NCBI GenBank assembly: GCA_022577435.1
Contig: JAKOON010000021.1
Location: 2,830,501-2,894,500, forward strand
Source: Embiotoca jacksoni
Taxonomy: Eukaryota > Chordata > Actinopteri > Embiotocidae
Direction: 5' to 3'
Length of the DNA stretch: 64,000 bases
Shown here in pieces: positions 12,438 to 24,240 of the stretch. The translations under genes and the position numbers were made by a program. The first letter of the stretch is position 1. Every line of letters starts with the position of its first letter. The notes under the pieces are model-generated. The model saw only the letters and a list, made by a program, of their open reading frames with translations, made no database searches and was not told the origin of the DNA.

Positions 12438-13659
12438 CCAGCTGGTTTTATAGCTGTCCTCATCTGTCCAACATCGATTAAAACCTGCTTGCTGCTAATA
12501 GGAGGGAGCATGTCATCCACGTCTTGTGTGGTCATGTACGTGGGAAGATAAGTAAAGATCGCGAGCACATGCAAACTGACAGAGTTTAGTTGTTAGCCTT
12601 CATTTTTTGTTGAATTTACAGGCAATTTATTTATTAAATTTACTTGATTAATGACCTGCTCGAACATGAAATGTTAAGTGCGCAAAGCAGGCACAACTGC
12701 ATCATCTGCTCTCTCAATCATTGTGATTGATTGTAAAACTAAAAAGAAAATGAAGTTTAAAATATCATTATTTTGAACAGATACCATCATGGTATCAATC
12801 AGATACCATCAGCTGTCCCATTACTGAATCAACTGAATCTTTTGTCAACTAAAGCCGAATTATGTGTTTTATGTCCAGAAAACTTCTCCATTGTAAAAGT
12901 CAAAGTACATTTCTTGAAGTTATAAATGGTCTTGAGTTACTGTATGATTCACACAGATGGAAACAACTTTTAAATTAAAACATTCTTCACATATCAAATC
13001 TGCATGTTGCCTTAGATTTTTGTCATGTGTCTTTTTATAAGGTGCAACATGCTGAAGTGATATTTTTTACATGATTTTTCTTCGATTCCTTTTATGTATT
13101 AGTCTTTTCAATTTTCCTTTTCATGGCATTTTCATTAAATGCTTTGATGTGTTGAACTGTTTTTTGAGTTTTAAAAGGTGCCATACAAATAACCCTGCCT
13201 TATAATTGGCATTCTAACATCAGAGTTGAGCTAATGCATTGCATTTCATGTAGAAAAAAGACCTGTTTAATGCCATAACAAATCATGTATTTCTATCTGG
13301 ACGCTATCTCCCATGAAGAATGAGACACAGATTCCACTTTCAAAATGTTACCAAGAAAAACAAGGAGAAAAGCTGAAAGAAAACCGTGAACCATAATTCA
13401 ACACAGCCTTCTAGCTGGTTTCAGCTCAAAATGGGTTGCAGACCTACTTTTGGTGCCTCCATATACGTCTCCCACGAAAGATCAGTTAGGATTGATTACT
13501 CATTTACTGTCGTCTATTTTATTTAGTGGACAGATTGTTAGAAGTGCAACACATCACTTTAGATTTGTCTTTGTCAGAGGCACAATCTGAACTGCATCTG
13601 GGGAACTCTTTAAAACAAACTTCATCTTGTTCCAGTTTAGATTTTAAACACCGATACCT
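12438..13659. other. Unassigned AT-rich DNA with a small palindrome cluster
   Basis: At 12780-12796 GATACCAT and ATGGTATC form an inverted pair with a 1-nt spacer, and AGATACCATCA is repeated at 12779 and 12801. No gene is seen. Confidence 0.5.
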
Positions 13660-13715
13660 GCAAGAACGCTGACAGCAAGGACGACGGCAACAAGGACGAC
13701 GACAACAAGGCGGCT
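13660..13715. repeat. Short GAC/CAA-type minisatellite
   Basis: A unit of about 15 bp (caaggacgacggcaa, caaggacgacgacaa, caaggcgg) recurs about 2.5 times. It is GC-richer than its surroundings. A frame would read as alternating charged residues, but no larger ORF contains it. Confidence 0.7.
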
Positions 13716-15450
13716 AAGCTAATGAAGCGTGCGATCGGATGAGAGCGGGAGGCCACATTTGTGTCAAAGTAAATGTGACAAAGATTCAGTAAAGATAAAA
13801 CTTTAAGTGTGTCTGTGTGTCTGTGTGTACAGTAGCAGTGTCAGCAGTGAGACAGCGTTAGCGAGGGCAGAGGAAATGTCAGCCCATCCGTCAACATGAC
13901 ATCTGCAATCTCGCCTCCTCTCTATCTGCTACGTTCTCATTCACTTCGTTGCACTATTCAGGACTCAAGGACTCTTTCTAACTTCTCTAACGATACTTTT
14001 CTCACGTGCTTTCTGTCTGGGGTTTCTATCACCACTCTGAATCTCCTGCTGCTCTATCTCTCGACATATCTACACTCATTTCCACTGTTATGCTCTATCC
14101 ACATGTTTTCCACTCCCTCCAGTTTAATAGAGACATCTATCTCACTCGCGTGTCCCAGAACAGAGGAGACGCTGTGCGACTTTTTTTTTTTTTTTTCCTC
14201 CCTCGTGTGTTTGCGTGTGTGTGTGTATCTTTTGGTTTATGCATAACAAAACAATGGAAAAACTCAGACTGCAGCTGCCCTTTAAAAAGCTCTGTGCCAA
14301 GCTGCTTTTTCTGGCTGAGGAGAGTGCCACCAAAAGTTGAAAACAACTGACCTTTTTCGTAAAAGCACGTAGGACATCAACTGCTGTTTTTATCAACTGG
14401 CCAATCATGACAACAACAAAAAAACAAGGATGGCAGTTTCCTATAACAATCGAGAAAAACTTGCAAAAGTACCCTTTGAAGTATCAGGAAGAGCTACTTA
14501 AATGGAAAAATCCAGGGATCAATCTATCTAGTATTATTTATTGTGCTTATTCAACACAGTTACACAGTTTGCAACAAATGCTGTAATAGCATCATCGGTT
14601 GATAAATGTTCCAGGTTTAACACGACATTTTTGAATCGAGTCCAGAAAAAGAATCTAAAATTCAAAATGAAAATGTGTAATTTCTGTAAAGTAATGCAAT
14701 GATTAAATGTTATGCCAGTTAAACTAAATCACAGTAGAAATATCATGTTGGAAAATTAGAAAAGATGCGAAAATGTCCTGTATTCCACACTTAAATGACT
14801 GAAAACTATGAAGCAGCACAGTGTATACAATTGCTGTTGCATCAATGATGCATAAACAAATGGGACTGGAGCAGTCTCACGCTTAGAAGCAGATCTGATT
14901 GTCAATCAGTGAGATCAAGTTATTTTGGCTACAATCCCAAACTGGATCCTTTATCACTCGGAGTTGGTTGAGACAGAGTCCAGTCCAATACTTACATTTA
15001 TCTACATATTGATTAAACATGTAGGTGATACATTGAAATAACAATCGTATCCAACAAATCATACACACCTTATTTTTCACAATCTAGTTGATACAAATGC
15101 TGAGGGTCTAGTTCAAAACTCAAAAGTTATCCCATCTGAAATTATTAAAATTAACAATAACAATAACTAAGAGAATGCAACTCCTGGGACTCAAGTGTTG
15201 CAATCAGTACTGCTCTGTCTACTCGTGATTGTCATGTTACAGAGTAATGCTTCTTTGACTTCATAAACAATCTTTGGCTGAGTACAGACAAAATACATTA
15301 CAAATATGAAAGAGTCTAAATTCTGTGACAGGAAACAAATCTCTACTTTTCGATGCTGCTTCCATTGAGGTATTATATTCTATCTCAACCTGTATTTTCC
15401 CCTCATTTCAGCACAAAGGCTGCTCTTGGAAAGGCCATCGGCAAAAGGAG
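13716..15450. other. Unassigned DNA
   Basis: A T16 run lies at 14181-14196, and pyrimidine-rich sequence precedes it (13900-14150). The overlapping ORFs there are low-complexity. Otherwise nothing is recognised. Confidence 0.45.
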
Positions 15451-15475
15451 CAAAGTTCAAACTGACTGAACTTTG
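15451..15475. repeat. Inverted repeat CAAAGTTCA / TGAACTTTG
   Basis: Perfect 9-bp arms (15451-15459 and 15467-15475) with a 7-nt spacer. The AGTTCA half-sites resemble nuclear-receptor half-sites in an inverted arrangement. Function is speculative. Confidence 0.6.
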
Positions 15476-16511
15476 TATGAAGTGCCTCGAGCACTCCTCT
15501 GAAATGGTGCTCCTCGCTGAGGGTTACAGATCTCCTTACATTAGAACAACAGCCTGGGCAACGGTGAGGGACTCTACTGCTTAGCGTGTTTCTATGGTAC
15601 TGCTCCAGTTACTGCTGCCCAGCTGATGTCAGAAAGTAACCTGGATTTTCCACCACGGACGGGTCTGTCACGTCTGTTCTGTCCTGTTCACCGATTCATG
15701 ATGCGGCGGGAGCATTTCAGAAGCAGAGTTTTGTCCTTGTGTTTTTTTTTTTACTTCCTAATTTGGTCATTTTTGATATTTGTACCTCATGTGAAGTAGT
15801 TGTTAATCGGTTTCTTTTTTTTGTTCATTTTGTGTTTACTGTTGTTATTTCCTTTAACAACAAAAATCAGCCTACAAAGTTACTTAAGTTTGCTTTGTTT
15901 TAGTTGTTAAAAAAAACATTCACTCATAATTATTTTGTAACTATTTCACATACAGTGCCTGTAGCAGAAGGAGAACACATTTCTTGGTCTACTTTAAAGA
16001 CCAGGGAGGTTGAAATTGATTAAGTGGTGTGATTAAGTGGGGTGCTATATGAAAATAGCCTCAAGAGGACATCTGCAAAATACACAACAAATAGTCCACA
16101 CACAAAAGGTTTTGCGTGATGTTAACGTAAATTTGTGTAAATAAATAAATGTAGGCTAAAATATTGAAACCTGCAGTCACTCTGTGCCTCGTAAAAGCAT
16201 TCAAATGCTTTTGAGCAAATGAACAACAGAGCTGGCAGGTCACATTGATGTGTAAATTAGTTAGTCTACTAATGCAGAACATTTACCTGACTGACAACAT
16301 ATACACCCAACATTGTCTCTTTTCAAAACCACTTTGTTTTGTAGGATAAAGGATGGTACATACTTGTCTTAAAAGGAAACCCAAAGGGTAAAATCACATT
16401 CTCCTCTACCCTTTAGATCTCCGACTTGAAAGACAAATGTGCTACTGAGTTTCACACGTGTTGTTCACAGTAGATGTGCTCAAACATAGAAATATGCAAT
16501 ACATGCTCTCT
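15476..16511. other. Unassigned DNA
   Basis: No gene or recognised element. Several T runs occur at 15740-15830. Confidence 0.5.
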
Positions 16512-16542
<31 letters not shown>

Positions 16543-16553
16543 ATGCACGCACA
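16512..16553. repeat. (CA)n microsatellite with CG interruptions
   Basis: CA run from 16512 to 16532 followed by gcacacgcacatgcacgcac. Confidence 0.9.
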
Positions 16554-16561
16554 GAGAGACG

Positions 16562-16607
16562 CAACCCCACAGACTCAAACCAACTGTGGTTTGAGTCTGC
16601 AGGGTTG
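16562..16607. repeat. Hairpin: 13-bp perfect stem plus 6-bp outer stem
   Basis: CAGACTCAAACCA (16570-16582) and TGGTTTGAGTCTG (16587-16599) are perfect complements around the tetraloop ACTG. After a 2x2 internal loop the outer bases CAACCC (16562-16567) and GGGTTG (16602-16607) also pair. The 46-nt total is shorter than a typical pre-miRNA. It could be a fold-back remnant of a MITE or a small structured RNA. Confidence 0.8.
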
Positions 16608-17099
16608 TAGGTTTCAGTGAGTTGTCACATTCTGGCCGAAAGTCAATTTTACACTTACTTAGCCCCATAATAAGAAGTCATGTTGACAAGCGCACAATAC
16701 ATTTTTCCTTGTAGGGGGTGGAAGAGAAAGAAAAACAAGGAATCGTGCAGAGGGCGACTGTGGGAGGTTGAGCAGCATGTGGGGTAGTTGATAAAGAGAC
16801 GCAGGGGGGAAAAAAAAAAAAAAATCTGTGACGAAAAGAACAAAGACAGAGAAATTAGTATTCATGCAGTTGTGGCCAGAGGTTGGACAGGAATTTTTTA
16901 AATACTTCATCACTTTAGCTTTTTTTTTTTATATTTATATTACTGACAAATAAGAGAGAGTCATTCAATGTGTTTACACTCATGCACTACCTTTCTGCCC
17001 AGTGCTGTATTTTCAGCCCATTCTCTAACATGGTACTTTCATCCAAGAGACAATGTTGGAGTCTGTTAGAAAGCAAACGTCAATGTGGATTTTTTTTTT
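16608..17099. other. Unassigned DNA
   Basis: No gene or recognised repeat. An A15-type run lies near 16809 and T runs at 16920 and 17090. Confidence 0.45.
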
Positions 17100-17330
17100 T
17101 AAGTAACATCAGTAAGTTACTTACTTAACGTAACGTACCATACTTCAAGTAACACACGTGACAAACATAATGTTACTTTTGTAAATATAAAAATTTTAAC
17201 CCAAATCATGATTTAGTTTTGGTGCGTAAACCTAATCAAACTGCGACTCAACAATGATCATTTCATAATCCTAACCACGTGTTTTTTCATGCCTAAACCC
17301 AAGGGCCCTTGGGTGTATCTCATACCAGCG
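17100..17330 (-). repeat. Family E dispersed repeat, copy 2
   Basis: Reverse-complement relative to 9885-10265. 'ttaacccaaatcatgattta' and 'tttcataatcctaaccacg' are the complements of the blocks around 9940-9970, and a run of taagttac/taacgtaacg words matches the acgtaa-rich part. Confidence 0.65.
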
Positions 17331-18903
17331 GGCTGAGAAAAAGCAGCACAATTTGACACCCTCGAATAAGAACAGTTCAGTCGTTTCCCTTGTTAATTGC
17401 AGAGTCCGTCAATGCTGCATTTTGTAATGAAAGGAAATGAGGCATGTAACCAATTTAATTAATTTCAACAGCTGGTAACCCACTGGTTAACGTGTTTATT
17501 TACACTGTATCACAGTGATATTAATTTGCTCCAAATACAAGTTTACTGCAATCAATCAATTAACGTTTTTTTGATAGTTGATCATTTTCCATTTTAGAAA
17601 GTAACAGAACAACATGGAGCAGCCACAGTGAGCTGATCTCCACAGAAGGTAACAAATTTCACTGTGCCCCACTGTTCTGGGACACTATTTGCACCTTCTG
17701 CAGCAATAAATTAGGTCACCGTTGAAATTATCATTGACAGATTTCTTCAGTAAAGCCACGCATTTGTTTAATTGCAATGTAAACTGACGCACAAGTTGCT
17801 TTTCTCATGTATTTCTGACAAAGTAGCCGTGTTTGTGGTTGTATTTTTACTGCACTTGCTTTCACCACGGGAACCATGGGTGTCACCAAATAAAACTCGG
17901 ACTGAAATGTGAAACAACACCGTTGATCAATCAGTGTAACATGCATGCTAAATGAGGGCTCTAAAAAGAAGTGACAGTAAAAACTCATCTTTTCCTCCCT
18001 GTGGATAAAATACAATACATTCAGTCATGCATCAAAATTTCTACAGCATGAAACAGTGTTGTTTTTATAAAGCCAGTGATTGATAGAACTAATATGGGGA
18101 TTTTAACTGTAACAAGACTTTATTTATTTTCTTGTTGGGTATTGTCGTGGTGCATTCAATGTTATGTTTGCACATTTGTCAGGCAAGCAGAAAAACTCAG
18201 ACAGGAACGTTAGCGTTCTTAAATAGTCGCTACAGGCGCTGAGCTTGTTTTTCTTGTTGACAAGGTAAACACACTTCTTTAGCTGGCTTGGCTGGGAGCA
18301 TTTAACTCCAAATGTCATTCTGTGTGAAAGAGAGAGATTTTGCAAGCAATACCGTTGAAAATAAAAGTTGTAACTCTGCTTTAGCAGGAAAAAAAAATGC
18401 TTGTGGTTTTGCGTTATTTGTCAAATCAATACAGCCAAGATGCAGGTTTGACCTAATACCATATCAATGGTGGCAAACTGTTCCTTTGAACAGACTTCAA
18501 AAAGTTAACTGCCAAACACAAACTTTTATTTTCCCGTTATGCTTTTGTTCATCCATATTTGTGTATGTGATCTTTCTTTTTTTAGCTAAGCATCAAAGGA
18601 GTGTGTGACATCAAACAACCAATCCATGATACAACTTGTCGTTATCATCTGTCAATCACGTCCTGAAATAATAAGTTGCACTTCATCTCGGCAGCATCAA
18701 ACATGGTAACTTTGTCTCTGGATGCATTATTCATGCATTTGTATTCCGAGTCTGTTTCAGAGAGCACAATAAGATATGCTAAAATGGTGACCTTCATTCC
18801 AGAGCAGTAATTTCGCAACAGACATAATTTACACTGGTCTGTTTGTCTGCCTCACAGACGCACTAACACAAAGAGCCCAGTTTGTGATAACCATCATCCC
18901 CTT
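17331..18903. other. Unassigned DNA
   Basis: Contains open frames of 94 to 98 codons on both strands (17731-18015 minus, 18312-18608 plus) with no recognised domain. I treat them as chance ORFs. Confidence 0.45.
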
Positions 18904-18980
18904 TCCCAGTGTGTTGGTCAGTCTGGATGCTTGTATGTTTACGTCTCTCTGTATAAACAGATAATGCCAACACACTGGGA
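18904..18980. ncRNA. 77-nt imperfect hairpin (possible structured RNA)
   Basis: TCCCAGTGTGTTGG (18904-18917) and CCAACACACTGGGA (18967-18980) are perfect 14-bp complements. Inside them TGTTTA (18936-18941) pairs with TAAACA (18954-18959). The total length is in the pre-miRNA range, but the internal loop is strongly asymmetric (18 nt against 7 nt), which is unlike a canonical miRNA precursor. It could instead be the ends of a small fold-back element. No known miRNA is recognised. Confidence 0.35.
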
Positions 18981-19684
18981 TGTAAACTGTCTTTCACTCT
19001 GCCCCCACTCTGCCAACGCCTAAAATGATGGTGGATCTCCTGTGCTGCATTTGATCAGGTTTTATTGAGAGAAATACTCGAGGACAAAGACAATTTGCCA
19101 CCACAGAGAGACTAAAGAGCTGTCCTTTAGAGAGAGGAGGAAGAGAAGGAAGAATATATATTCCTCATCTGTTGCTATGGATTAATGGCTATGGCTAATC
19201 ATCTGACAATGGGCCTCAGGAAGAAGGTGAAGAAAACACTTCTCCAAAGGGTCATCGAAGGTTTCTAGTGTGTTCCATGATCAAACTCCACATTTTAGGA
19301 CTGGTCTTTTATTGTGAACAGTCCGAGGCACACGTGCAACAATCATGCTGTCTAATTAGCATTTGAATGTGCACAGCCCGGCACCAACATTGCGTGTGTT
19401 GATTTTAGCGGCCAAACTGCATTACTACAACTTCCACTTTCATCACATGCTGCACGCTGTCCCAAAACATCTTTCCCATACACAATCACTGAAAAAGGTG
19501 CAATATATTTCCTGGGTGACACAAACCTCACAAAATGTCCTTTTTGTTATAATTTTATCCATTCTGTCATTAAATTTGGAAAGTCTACAAACAATGTATT
19601 TTTTTCCTATTCAAGTTTATGTAGAGCCAACAGGAAGTCATCCACCTCAGCAGCCACATGCATATTCATATGAATGAAACATGT
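18981..19684. other. Unassigned DNA
   Basis: No gene or recognised repeat. A 104-codon plus-strand frame at 19363-19677 shows no familiar motif. Confidence 0.45.
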
Positions 19685-20079
19685 GCTGTGTTCCAAATGG
19701 CGTACTTACATACTAACATGCAACGGTCGCCATCTTGGCTACGTTGAAGAAAGGGAGGGACCACAGGCGTAAATAATTTTTAAGTTAAGGCTTCTAATGA
19801 AGCTGCAGCACTGAATAAAAGTACTACCATACTGTAGTTGGATTGAGGCCATCAGTGTTTATTGTGTGTTAAATAGAGGGGAACGAAAACACGTTAATGG
19901 CTGTGTAAAATATTTTAAACTCAGCAGATATGTTGGCAAGTGATGCACGAACTGCACAACAGCAGTGTCTAGTTTGAGAAAACGGCAACCTGTCAATATT
20001 CAAGTACTACACAAGTAAAAGTGCTAACTTGTAAAAGCACTATTTGTTAGTGTACAAAGTATGCCACTTGGGACACAGC
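19685..20079. mobile_element. 395-bp MITE with ~33-bp terminal inverted repeats
   Basis: The left end (19685-19717, beginning GCTGTGTTCCAAATGGCG) and the reverse complement of the right end (20046-20079, beginning GCTGTGTCCCAAGTGGCA) agree at 20 of the first 23 positions and again over the inner ACTAAC. The interior is non-coding. The right flank, cttggtat, is shared with the element ending at about 36876, so the true terminus may lie a few bases further out. No clear target duplication is visible, so the superfamily is open. Confidence 0.8.
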
Positions 20080-20456
20080 CTTGGTATACTACTCTCTCTG
20101 GAACATCCATGCTGTCAGCACATTCTGACTGAAATGATGCTAAATCCTGATTGGTGCATGGAACTGGATGCTGTACCATGCTGATTGGCAAAGTATGTTT
20201 TTAGGGCCTTTAACCCTTTCCAAATGATTGCATTATAAAATCAGTGAATATTAAAATCTGACTTGGCAGTTTACTTAAGGTACAACATCGCCCGTTGGCT
20301 CATATTGGCCGAGTTTCTCAGGGCAGCAAAATTCTAGTTTGACCTCTGCAAATGTCATATATTGACATTTTATGCGTTGGTGGTAATTGTTGTAATATTG
20401 ACTTGTGAGAGTTAGAGGTTAAGCCAAGAATGCTCCAATCATCGACTCAGGAAGGC

Positions 20457-20457
<1 letters not shown>
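20080..20457. other. Unassigned DNA
   Basis: No gene or recognised repeat. Confidence 0.5.

Positions 20458-20491
<34 letters not shown>
20458..20491. repeat. (CA)n microsatellite, 34 bp
   Basis: Pure CA run. Confidence 0.95.
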
Positions 20492-20493
<2 letters not shown>

Positions 20494-23164
20494 GCAAACA
20501 GGCACACGCAGCTACAAACAAATAAATAGTAAATATGCTTTACGTGCATATACCAAGCACCAATGGATATTTCACATAACACAAGAAAATTGACCAGCTG
20601 TTTGCTTTCTATATAACAAGTTAATATCCAGCCACAGAAAACATGATTCGACTTGAAGGACTTTGTTCTAGAGCACATTGCGAGTAAGAAAAAAAGCCTA
20701 CTTATGCGCTATACTTCAAAGGAAAACTTATGCTGTTCCTATAATCTTGGACAGCATTGCTTTGATTTGCGACATGAACAAATCTCTTCCTAAAGCCCGA
20801 AGCAAGAAAGCTCCGATTTGTCGCTGAACAACAGAGCTGGTTTCCAGGTTGAGACGCCGTCTGACAGAGAGGTTTACATGCAGAGAAATGCATTAAATGA
20901 TCCACAATCAAGAGAAATTACACGGCTTTCTCCATCTGAGTTGGTTTGTGTGTCTCTGACGCACTGCTTTGTCTGTAATATAATCATTAACCCTTGTTAA
21001 AGCTAAATCAAAGCCTTTTTAATTAAAGCAGTGCCCTCGGAGCACATGCCCACGTTTGGCAGGCTACATATAGAGTGCATACACACAAACAAGCGCGCCT
21101 CTGGTGTGATGAAATGTTGACTGAAGCAAAGATGCAGTCCACTCACAAACATCTATTTATAATTATCAAGAAATAACACTCTTCTTCAAAGCTGCTTCTT
21201 CAAACCTTAAGTGCTTGACAGACGCTTCCAAGAATCCTTCGAACAATCAAAGCCTTTGTTTTGTCATCACTTTCTTTCACCCCCAACCCCCAAAAAAAGA
21301 TATTTTCTCTCCAAGAAGATAAGTCTTTGAAAGCCAGATAAGGATGTGGCAAATGGTCTTCTAGGACGCTTGACAGAAAGAAGAGAAAACCTCATTTTGT
21401 TCTCACTTTACAAGATGATTTGTTCATTTGCTTGATATGATAAGATGATACTGGAATATTTTTCTTCTGAATAAAAGTAATCTCACTCATGAAATGACCA
21501 CCTTAGACCACCAGTTATATACATAAATGACATGCTTACATCCTGACATGTCAAAGTCAGGACATAATGTATACCAGTTTCTGTAGAAAAGCTCTCTCCT
21601 CGGGAACCAGCCCAGATTGTTGGTTCGTCATTAACTATCGCAATGATTTTTGTCAAAGTTGATGGCCATGGGACAAGGTTCAAGTTAAAAAATAATCTGA
21701 TGGACACATTACCATCAGGGCCCAGATCTAAGCAGTGTGTGCAGACAAATTAATAAAACATTTTTTATGCATAAAAATTGAAATAAGCATTATTTCCAGA
21801 TTCATAAAGCTAAGTGTACACAGTGCTCCGTTTTATAAATCTAATTTACCGAGGAACTGTGCAAACATGCATGAACCTCAAGTCACATTTAGATATACTG
21901 TATATGAACCTGTTCGACTTGTCAATGAAAAGAAGGAAGAAAGTAAAGTTCTCCACCAATACCAGACAACAGACAACACGTGCACCCATTATACGCAGCT
22001 TGGATTACTTCAGAATTAGAGAAGTGGATCTTGTGTGATTACGTTGTGTCACTGCATCAATACATAGCCGTTCTCATCCACATCACGATAAATCTTTGAA
22101 CCGAGAAATTCTCACGCCTACTACGTAAAGCAATCAATAATCAGCATCCTCATGAACTGTCAAACATAATGATTTAGTTTATATCAATATGAAAACAGAC
22201 TTTCAACAGGGCTTTACTAAAGAGCATACAATTAAAAACCATTAAATTATGCCTTCCATTAAAACAATGATGATAAAACAATGAAAAACATACAACACAG
22301 GATAGTTTATGTGCCATTGATTGAAATTTCACCACTTTTCCATAAATACCACTTTATGTGGGGGAATTGGTGTATGTATTGTTTTTCTAGGTATATCTCC
22401 TGTACTGTCACTTGCACTGAAGTATAACTTGAATGTAGAGAGTCGGCGGCATAGAACCACCGAACAAGATGTTTGATGATGTGATGCGTTCTTTTAATTG
22501 GTTGTCCAACTCTGTGATCTGCAGTGTGTGAAGAGACACAACAAATTTGTCAAAGCATATTCATTCTCAGAAATGCTGCCAAAATTTGATTTCACACTTC
22601 ACTGATCATGAATGAGGCTACCTTGAAATTTTGTACAATTCATCTCTCACATTCTCAGAGAATTTCAGGCAATCTTCAAAAATTACAACCCATTATCTAA
22701 TCAGAATTACCGTCCTTCGCCAGATGCAGATCCTGATCCAGATAACACATTTGTAAGTTTTGCATGTTTTGACCTCATCTCTGTTGCACACTGTTGTACA
22801 ACTGCATATGTTTGGGTTTCAGACTCATATTACGATGTCACCTTTAACTCCTTTGAGAAAACAGGGTGGACTTTTTCACTATTTTCTTTATACCATTTAT
22901 AGACCAAAATTATTTTTCACATAATTATTCAGACGAATGGCAGATTAATATATTGTAAAGCTATTATTAATCATACCTAAATTAGCTGTACAAAACAAGT
23001 CTATGCATACCAACTATTACTGCAGGGAATACTGGTTTAGTGTAATGACAGCACTTATGATGGGTGGAGGAGAAAGGATAGAATGAATGCATTTAGGATG
23101 ACGTCAGTGGCAGTTAAAGCAAAATATAAAATTTTTGGCCGTCATCTTATATCAAGACTGACTC
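20492..23164. other. Unassigned AT-rich DNA
   Basis: A 2.7-kb stretch in which I recognise no element. ORFs of up to 94 codons (21735-22019) carry no known motif. Confidence 0.45.
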
Positions 23165-23330
23165 AAAATGACTCTGCAAGTGTATATTCAGCATCTTGCT
23201 CAAGGACATGTTGACAGGACACACGGGTGTTGATGCGCACACTGCCTGCCTCTGAGATTGAATCTGTAACCTTACAGTAATGGGATGGTCTCACTAACCA
23301 CTAATCTGCTCTGCCACCTGAGAAAGAGGG
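23165..23330 (-). repeat. tRNA-derived SINE, reversed
   Basis: On the minus strand the order is a tRNA-like A-box region (tggcagagcagattagtgg), a B-box-like 'ggttacagattcaatctc', then a body with gtccttgagcaagatgctg. This is the layout of a teleost tRNA-headed SINE. On the plus strand it reads as 'cttgctcaaggacatgttga' through 'ccactaatctgctctgccac'. No intact tRNA cloverleaf is claimed. Confidence 0.65.
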
Positions 23331-23605
23331 ACAGAGAAATGGATAGACAGAGAAATATGAGAGTGTGGATAAAAAGGAAAAGGGAGATGAGTAGAGAAAA
23401 GAAGAAAAGGACGGCAGAATAGATGATAATAGAGACGGGACAGAGACGGTAGAGACACAAACAAAGTGTGAGTGATGGTGAAGAGGCAGTAAATGAATAC
23501 CAAAAGGGGGAGTGATTTGAGACGAGCGAAAGCAAGATAGTGAAATAGGGAGGAAGAGAGGAAGACCCGAATTAAGGCAGAGATAAATGTGCAGGAAAGC
23601 AAAGT
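23318..23605. repeat. Purine-rich tract (plus strand)
   Basis: About 290 bp dominated by A and G with words such as gagaaagagggacag and aaaaggaaaaggg. The complementary strand gives Ser/Leu/Phe-rich open frames that should not be taken as genes. Such tracts can form triplex structures. Confidence 0.75.
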
Positions 23606-23639
23606 GGATAAAGATAAACGAATATAAAAAAAAAGACAG

Positions 23640-23835
23640 CGGTCACATTCATAACTGAGTGTTTCAGATTTTGTCTTCTCTGTCTGTAAGTATATTCCAA
23701 ATATTCATCAGGCATTGGTCGGGCAGGAGGAAGTTGAAAGCAGGGAACCCTGTAACCCTTCATTTCCTCAATGACAAATTCAGGTGTCCTTCGAATCCAC
23801 TTCCTCTCCGTCTCACTTACCGCCAGCGCTGTCAC
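23640..23835 (-). other. Protein-like open frame, unassigned
   Basis: A minus-strand frame whose first ~58 codons are diverse and charged (TERKWIRRTPEFVIEEMK is the early part), unlike the simple-repeat frames nearby, after which it runs into low-complexity sequence. The first codon is GTG, not ATG, and a stop lies shortly upstream, so it is not a complete gene. A decayed exon or transposon fragment is possible; chance is the default. Confidence 0.15.
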
Positions 23836-23865
23836 ATATTCTCATTAGTCACCGTGGCAGCTGAG

Positions 23866-23868
<3 letters not shown>

Positions 23869-23948
<80 letters not shown>
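23869..23948. repeat. (TG)40 microsatellite
   Basis: An 80-bp pure TG run, the longest CA/TG tract in the window. Both strands read as repetitive Cys-Val or Thr-His frames. Confidence 0.98.
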
Positions 23949-23950
<2 letters not shown>

Positions 23951-24240
23951 GGGGAGAGAAATAGAAACAGAGAGGGAGTCACAGAATAAGTATGCGAGAT
24001 AGAGAGAGGGATTAAAAAATTAAATGATGCATGAATGTGTGAATGCGCAAGAGTAATAATGCAGGAGGGCATAACAAAGTTTGTGTTTGGATGATGTGTG
24101 TATGTGTCCAACTGAGGGAGTGTCTTTCAACTTATGTATACTTGTACCCGTGTATGTTTGTTTGTACATCTCGTATAACCTCTTATCATTTGTTTTTAAG
24201 GGAAAACGAGTCAGATGTTGTGTTATAGGTTCTGCAAGGA

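Noticed and set aside
15950..15985. Tc1-like terminus (tacagtgcctgtagcag)
   Set aside because: Only the first nine or so bases match a Tc1-type end; no partner terminus or transposase remnant is seen nearby.
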